From the NCBI RefSeq assembly GCF_037023745.1, contig NZ_CP146101.1, forward strand, positions 1,612,001-1,676,000: a stretch of DNA of 64,000 nt. The letters are read 5' to 3'. The DNA comes from Streptomyces sp. SCSIO 30461 (GTDB lineage Bacteria > Actinomycetota > Actinomycetes > Streptomycetales > Streptomycetaceae). A program made the position numbers and the translations under genes. Shown here piece by piece: positions 59,971-64,000 of the stretch; within the stretch, counting starts at the first letter, position 1, and the number at the start of each line of letters is the position of its first letter. The notes below the pieces were generated by a model. It ran no database searches and was not told the origin of the DNA. It worked only from the letters and a program-made list of their open reading frames with translations.

Positions 59971-61437
59971 TCAGCCACCGCGCCCCTTCAGCGCCGCCTC
60001 GATCACCACCTTCGCGATCGGCGCCGCGTCTCCACCCCCGCTGATGTCCTCGCGGTTCGCCTCCGCGTCCTCGACCACCACCGCCAGGGCGATCGCCGGG
60101 CGGCTCGCCTCCCGCTGCTGTGCCCAGGCGATGAACCAGGCGTACGGCACACCGGCGTTGGCCACGCCGTGCTGTGCCGTGCCCGTCTTGCCGCCCACCC
60201 GGACCCCGGGGACCGCGGCGCGTCGGCCGCCGCCCTTCTCGACCGCCTGGATCATCAGGCGCTGGAGGACCTGCGCGGTGACCGGGTTCATGGGGCGCTG
60301 GTACGTGCGGGGGAGCGCGGCGCTCACGGTGCGGCCGCCCCGGGTCGTGACGCGGTCCACCAGGTACGGGCGGACCAGCTCGCCTCCGTTTGCGACGGCC
60401 GCCGCGACCATCGCCATCTGAAGGGGGGTGGCGGCCGTATCGAACTGGCCGATGGAGGACAGCGCGAGCTGGTCCGGGCCCATCTCGCGGTCGAAGGTGG
60501 AGGCGGCGACCCGGGCCGGGATCCGCAGACCGGCGTCGTTGAAACCGAACTTCTCAGCCGTCTCCCGCATCCGGTGCAGGCCCACCCTCACCCCCAGGTG
60601 CGCCATCACCGTGTTGCAGGAGTAGCGGAGGGCATACGACAGCGAGGCGCGGTCGCAGCGCGGTGCCCGGTTCGGGAGGCGGGTGCGGGTGCCGGGGAGG
60701 ATGTACGGGTCGCGGGCGTCCGTCGCGGCGTTCGGGTCGGTGACGATCCGGGCGTCCAGCGCCGCGGCCGCCGTCACGATCTTGAAGGCCGATCCGGGCG
60801 GATAGGTCTGGCGGATGGCGCGGTTGAGCATCGGGCGGTCGGGGGACGTGTTCAGTCGCCGCCAGGCGGCGACCACCGCCGGGCTGTTCCCCGACAGCAG
60901 GGCGGGATCGTACGAGGGGCTGCTGACCAGCGCCAGGATCCTGCCGGTCGACGGTTCCAGCGCGGCGACCGCGCCGCGCCGCCCGGCGAGTCCCTGGTAC
61001 GCCGCTCGCTGTACGGACGCCCGGATCGTGGTGACGATCTTGCCGCCGGGCTGCCGCGAGCGGGTGAGGTCGTTCCACAACGGGAGCGGGGCGAGCAGCG
61101 GGTCCGTTCCGGCCAGGGTCTCGTCCTCGGTGTGTTCGAGCAGCGTGGTGCCGTACAGCTGGGAGGAGTAGCCGGTGACCGGCGCGTACAGCGGCCCGTC
61201 GTGGTAGGTGCGCTCGTATCGCAGCTGCTGCCGGGTGTCCTTGCTGCCGGTGACCGTCCGGCCGCCGACCACGATGTCGCCGCGCGGATCGGCGTAACGG
61301 GCGATGAGAGGACGGCGGTTGGCCGGGTTCTCGCGGAGTTCGCCGGCCTGGAGCAGTTGCAGCCGTACGACGTTGACCAGCAGTGCCGCCAGCATCACCA
61401 GGCACAGCGTCGCGGCGCGCCGGATGTAGCGGGTCAT
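59971..61437 (-). CDS. pbpA: Penicillin-binding protein, PbpA type (class B transpeptidase)
   Basis: A 488-residue membrane-anchored transpeptidase. One N-terminal membrane segment (TLCLVMLAALLVNVVRLQLL) is followed by a dimerisation region and the catalytic domain. Its SxxK motif is in PPGSAFKIVTAAAAL (Ser216, Lys219), the SxN motif is SCN (273-275), and KTG is at Lys417 in GGKTGTAQH. It cross-links peptidoglycan and is inhibited by beta-lactams. ATG 61437 overlaps the FtsW/RodA stop (ATGA), so the two are translated as a coupled pair. Confidence 0.92.
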   Translation of the reverse strand: MTRYIRRAATLCLVMLAALLVNVVRLQLLQAGELRENPANRRPLIARYADPRGDIVVGGRTVTGSKDTRQQLRYERTYHDGPLYAPVTGYSSQLYGTTLLEHTEDETLAGTDPLLAPLPLWNDLTRSRQPGGKIVTTIRASVQRAAYQGLAGRRGAVAALEPSTGRILALVSSPSYDPALLSGNSPAVVAAWRRLNTSPDRPMLNRAIRQTYPPGSAFKIVTAAAALDARIVTDPNAATDARDPYILPGTRTRLPNRAPRCDRASLSYALRYSCNTVMAHLGVRVGLHRMRETAEKFGFNDAGLRIPARVAASTFDREMGPDQLALSSIGQFDTAATPLQMAMVAAAVANGGELVRPYLVDRVTTRGGRTVSAALPRTYQRPMNPVTAQVLQRLMIQAVEKGGGRRAAVPGVRVGGKTGTAQHGVANAGVPYAWFIAWAQQREASRPAIALAVVVEDAEANREDISGGGDAAPIAKVVIEAALKGRGG

Positions 61438-62855
61438 CGGCCGCTCCCTGGTGCGGTGGTCATCTCGGCCAGAGTGGGGGAGTCGGTGCCCTCGCCGTCG
61501 GAGGGCTGGGCGCGGGCCGAGTCGCTGACCCGGATCAGCAGTGCCACGATGATCCAGTTGGTGACGACCGACGAACCGCCCTGGGCCAGGAACGGCATGG
61601 CCATTCCGGTGAGTGGGATCAAGCCGGTCACTCCGCCCGCGATGACGAATACCTGGACGGCGATGATCGAGGCGAGACCGATGGCGAGCAGCCGCCCGAA
61701 GGAATCGCGCAGGGCGAGCCCCGCGCGGTAGCCGCGGGCCACCAGCAGCCCGTAGAGCAGGATCAGTGCGCTCAGCCCGATCAGCCCGAGTTCCTCGCCC
61801 GCCGTCGCCAGGATGAAGTCCGACTTTGCGGCGAAACCGATCAGGGTCGAGTGCCCGGCGCCGAGCCCGGTGCCCTGCATCCCGCCCGCGGCGAAGGAGA
61901 ACAGTGACTGGGCCAGCTGACTCGGCCCCAGGCCCGCGTCGATGGAGGCGAACGGGGCCAGCCATTCCTGGACCCGTACGCGCACATGGGGTTCGAACGC
62001 TCCGACAGCGAAGGCGCCCACCCCGGCGAGCAGCAGGCCCACGGCGATCCAGCCGGTGCGTCCGGTCGCGACGTACAGCATGATCACGAAGAGTCCGAAG
62101 AACAGCGACGAGGTGCCGAGGTCCCGTTCCAGCGCCAGCACGGCGACGCTGAGCAGCCAGATGGTGACGATCGGGCCGAGCACCCGGCCGGTGGGGAACT
62201 GGAGCCTCCAGACGCGGCGCCCGGTATAGGCGAGCGCGTTGCGATTGGCGGCGAGGTACGCGGCGAAGAACACGGCGAGCAGGATCTTCGCGAACTCGCT
62301 CGGCTGGAAGGAAAAACCGCCGAACCGGATCCAGATCCGCGCTCCGTTCACGGGTGGGAAGAGGATCGGCAGCATCATCAGGGCCAGGGCGGCGGCGACC
62401 GAGACATAGGCGTAGCGCTGGAGGAGGCGGTGGTCGCGCAGTGCCAGCACCACTCCGATGAAGAGGGCCACTCCCAGTGTCGACCACACCAACTGCGCGG
62501 GGGCGGCACGGTCTCCGGGGGTCTCCAGATCGAGCCGGTAGATCAGGACCAGGCCGAGGCCGTTGAGGAGGACCGCGATCGGCAGCAGCAGGGGGTCCGC
62601 GTACGGAGCGCGAAAGCGCACGGCGAGATGGGCGAACAGCGCCAGCAGGCCGAGTCCGGCGCCGTAGGCTGCGGCGTCGGGCGGGACGGCTCCGGACCGG
62701 GTGAGGCCGACGGCCGTGTAGCCGTACACGCAGATGAGGACGGCGCTGACGAGGAGCGAGAGCTCGACCCCGCGCCGCTTCGGCATCCGAAGTGCGGGCG
62801 GTGCGGGCGGTGGTGGCGGGACTGGCGAGGGAGCGTCCGCTGCCGGTGCGGTCAT
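61434..62855 (-). CDS. FtsW/RodA/SpoVE-family glycosyltransferase
   Basis: A 473-residue SEDS protein with about ten membrane segments, which polymerises lipid II with its partner PBP. Typical motifs are KRRGVELSLLVSAVLICVYG at the N-terminus, RIWIRFGGFSFQPSEFAKIL, AGHSTLIGFAAKSDFILATA, EELGLIGL and GLIPLTGMAMPFLAQGGSSV near the end. In Streptomyces the FtsW-like/PbpA pairs act in cell-wall growth during sporulation or vegetative growth; which one this is cannot be told. ATG 62855 is preferred over the upstream TTG. Confidence 0.9.
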   Translation of the reverse strand: MTAPAADAPSPVPPPPPAPPALRMPKRRGVELSLLVSAVLICVYGYTAVGLTRSGAVPPDAAAYGAGLGLLALFAHLAVRFRAPYADPLLLPIAVLLNGLGLVLIYRLDLETPGDRAAPAQLVWSTLGVALFIGVVLALRDHRLLQRYAYVSVAAALALMMLPILFPPVNGARIWIRFGGFSFQPSEFAKILLAVFFAAYLAANRNALAYTGRRVWRLQFPTGRVLGPIVTIWLLSVAVLALERDLGTSSLFFGLFVIMLYVATGRTGWIAVGLLLAGVGAFAVGAFEPHVRVRVQEWLAPFASIDAGLGPSQLAQSLFSFAAGGMQGTGLGAGHSTLIGFAAKSDFILATAGEELGLIGLSALILLYGLLVARGYRAGLALRDSFGRLLAIGLASIIAVQVFVIAGGVTGLIPLTGMAMPFLAQGGSSVVTNWIIVALLIRVSDSARAQPSDGEGTDSPTLAEMTTAPGSGR

Positions 62856-62881
62856 GACCGGCAACGTAGCAAGCGGGGGTG

Positions 62882-64000
62882 TTATGTCCCCTTATCCGGG
62901 GAACCAGGGGTGTCGCGGCTTGTGCTCTCGTGCCCCGTGGCATCGCGGTGCGGGCCCGTGCCACCGGGCTTGCGGCCGGTGCGTTCCTGGTCTGTGCGCT
63001 CGTGCTCCGTGCGTTCCTGGGCGGTGTGCTCGTGATCGGTGTGCTCGTGATCGGTGTGCGTGTACTCCGGCAGGCTCAGCCGGGCGATCGCCCCGCCCTC
63101 AGGTGCGTTGGCGAACTCCAGCTTCGCCCCGATCACCGCGGCCTGCCCCACGGCGATGGTGAGTCCCAGACCGTGACCCTTGCCGCCCGAGTCCGTACGG
63201 AACCGCTGGGGGCCGTGCTCCAGCAGATACCGCGGGTAGCCGACGCCGTGGTCCCGTACGGTCACCGTCGGCCCGTCGACCGTCACCACCACCGGACGGG
63301 CGCCGTGCTTGTGGGCGTTGGTGATCAGGTTGGCCAGCACCCGTTCGAGCCGCCGCTGGTCCGTCTCCACCCGCACCCGTGCCGGGCCGCTGATGTTCAC
63401 CTCTGTCTCACAGCCCGTGCTGCGTACGGCCCGGACGACCCGTTCGGCGAGCGGGGCGAGTTCGTGGATGTCCATGTCCACGGTCTCGCCGCCCGCGTCC
63501 AGCCGGGAGATCTCCAGCAGGTCCTCGGTCAGCGCACGCATGGTGCGCACCCGGTCCTGGACCAGTTCCGAAGGTCGTCCGGGCGGCAGCAACTCGGCGG
63601 CGGCGGACAGGCCGGTCAGCGGAGTGCGCAGCTCGTGCGCCACATCGGCGGTGAAACGCTGCTCGTTGAGCAGCTTCCCCTGGAGCGTGGACGCCATGGC
63701 GTCCAGCGCCCCCGAGACCGTGGCGACTTCGTCCTCGGGCCGGCTCGGGTCCTTGGTGCGGGGGTCGTTGACCCTGGCGTCCAGATCGCCCGCGCTGATC
63801 CGCCGTGCGACCTGCGCGGTCAGATGGAGTCTGCGGGTCACCCGGGTCACCGCGAACGCCCCCACGAGCAGGGTCGCCCCGATCGCGAGTACGGAGGAGC
63901 CGAGGATGGCCCGGTCGAGATTGCCGATGGTCTCGGCACCGACCGAGTAGTCGACCCGCACGGCGATGGCCCTGCCGTCGGCGGGCCCCGCGGCCCACAT
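62882..64000 (-). CDS. Sensor histidine kinase, 5' end beyond window
   Basis: The last 372 residues of a membrane kinase. A membrane segment (ILGSSVLAIGATLLVGAFAV) is followed by HAMP, the HisKA box FTADVAHELRTPLTGLSAAA, and HATPase motifs NLITNAHKHGA, DHGVGYP and HGLGLTIAVGQAAV. It ends in a hydrophilic tail of about 60 residues with 5-residue repeats (TDHEH, AQERT). The extracellular sensor part lies outside the window, and so does any response regulator. Confidence 0.88.
   Translation of the reverse strand: MWAAGPADGRAIAVRVDYSVGAETIGNLDRAILGSSVLAIGATLLVGAFAVTRVTRRLHLTAQVARRISAGDLDARVNDPRTKDPSRPEDEVATVSGALDAMASTLQGKLLNEQRFTADVAHELRTPLTGLSAAAELLPPGRPSELVQDRVRTMRALTEDLLEISRLDAGGETVDMDIHELAPLAERVVRAVRSTGCETEVNISGPARVRVETDQRRLERVLANLITNAHKHGARPVVVTVDGPTVTVRDHGVGYPRYLLEHGPQRFRTDSGGKGHGLGLTIAVGQAAVIGAKLEFANAPEGGAIARLSLPEYTHTDHEHTDHEHTAQERTEHERTDQERTGRKPGGTGPHRDATGHESTSRDTPGSPDKGT
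62979..63068 (-). repeat. Six 15-bp tandem units in the kinase tail
   Basis: Six in-frame units of 15 bp (e.g. GTGTGCTCGTGATCG at 63024 and 63039 on the plus strand) code for five-residue repeats DHEHT, AQERT, EHERT and DQERT. The adjacent units at 63024-63053 are identical, a sign of recent slippage. Confidence 0.8.

Noticed and set aside
59971..62964. Fused long frame covering pbpA and antisense of FtsW in one 997-residue protein
   Set aside because: The first part is an off-frame reading of the FtsW/RodA gene; PbpA starts at ATG 61437, overlapping the FtsW stop.

Overview
The window is a stretch of Streptomyces-type chromosome: very high GC with strong third-position bias, many GTG/TTG starts, start/stop overlaps of the GTGA and ATGA kind, a WhiB-like regulator, a SigB-type sigma/anti-sigma pair, a nickel superoxide dismutase and a conservon. 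From memory, gene order follows the conserved core region of S. coelicolor from dasC/nagB through sigH, sodN, malic enzyme, kgd and lon to pbpA; names given on that basis are inferences. No rRNA, tRNA, CRISPR array, prophage or intact insertion sequence was seen.

Layout. 1-3.3 kb: amino-sugar uptake and use (DasC-type permease, GH3 N-acetylglucosaminidase, convergent nagB with a DasR-like operator). 3.6-9.6 kb: sensing and stress regulators (PdtaS-like kinase, WblE with a Crp-like site, lipid kinase, SigH with its anti-sigma factor, UBP zinc finger). 9.6-12.2 kb: Na+/H+ antiporter and a PLP enzyme. 12.3-15.9 kb: the most interesting block, a Family 2B encapsulin (HK97-fold shell protein with a cyclic-nucleotide-binding domain) followed by a polyprenyl diphosphate synthase, its probable cargo, then an acetyltransferase. 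16-20.8 kb: small regulators and enzymes, plus divergent sodN/sodX. 20.8-26.6 kb: a glutamate-type ABC importer, malic enzyme and a quinone-oxidoreductase-like enzyme. 26.6-29.3 kb: a decayed GH5 gene, a PadR/DUF4097 operon with repeated operators, and a DUF6104 protein. 29.5-39.3 kb: Kgd (E1/E2 fusion of 2-oxoglutarate dehydrogenase), a two-component system, a spermidine-synthase-like protein and Lon with an HspR-type operator.

39.3-41 kb is repeat-rich: a perfect 118-bp tandem duplication and a 166-bp MITE-like element whose folded core recurs beside the encapsulin gene. 41-46 kb: a secreted M4 protease with a propeller-like C-terminus and a divergent TrmB/LuxR regulator sharing a palindrome, then MarR and PP2C-like genes. 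46-51.7 kb: a complete conservon (sensor kinase, roadblock protein, DUF742 protein, GTPase) followed by a styrene-monooxygenase-like flavoprotein. 51.8-57 kb: a DHFR-like reductase, an NlpC/P60 cell-wall hydrolase and a membrane pseudokinase with a PQQ-like propeller. 57-60 kb: a TetR regulator with two divergent diiron-oxygenase genes. 60-64 kb: pbpA and an ftsW/rodA gene, translationally coupled, and a sensor kinase that runs off the end.

Several genes show a TANNNT hexamer 6-7 nt before the start codon, which suggests leaderless transcripts. Most operons end in strong GC-rich hairpins. All functional statements rest on motifs read by eye; no database search was run.
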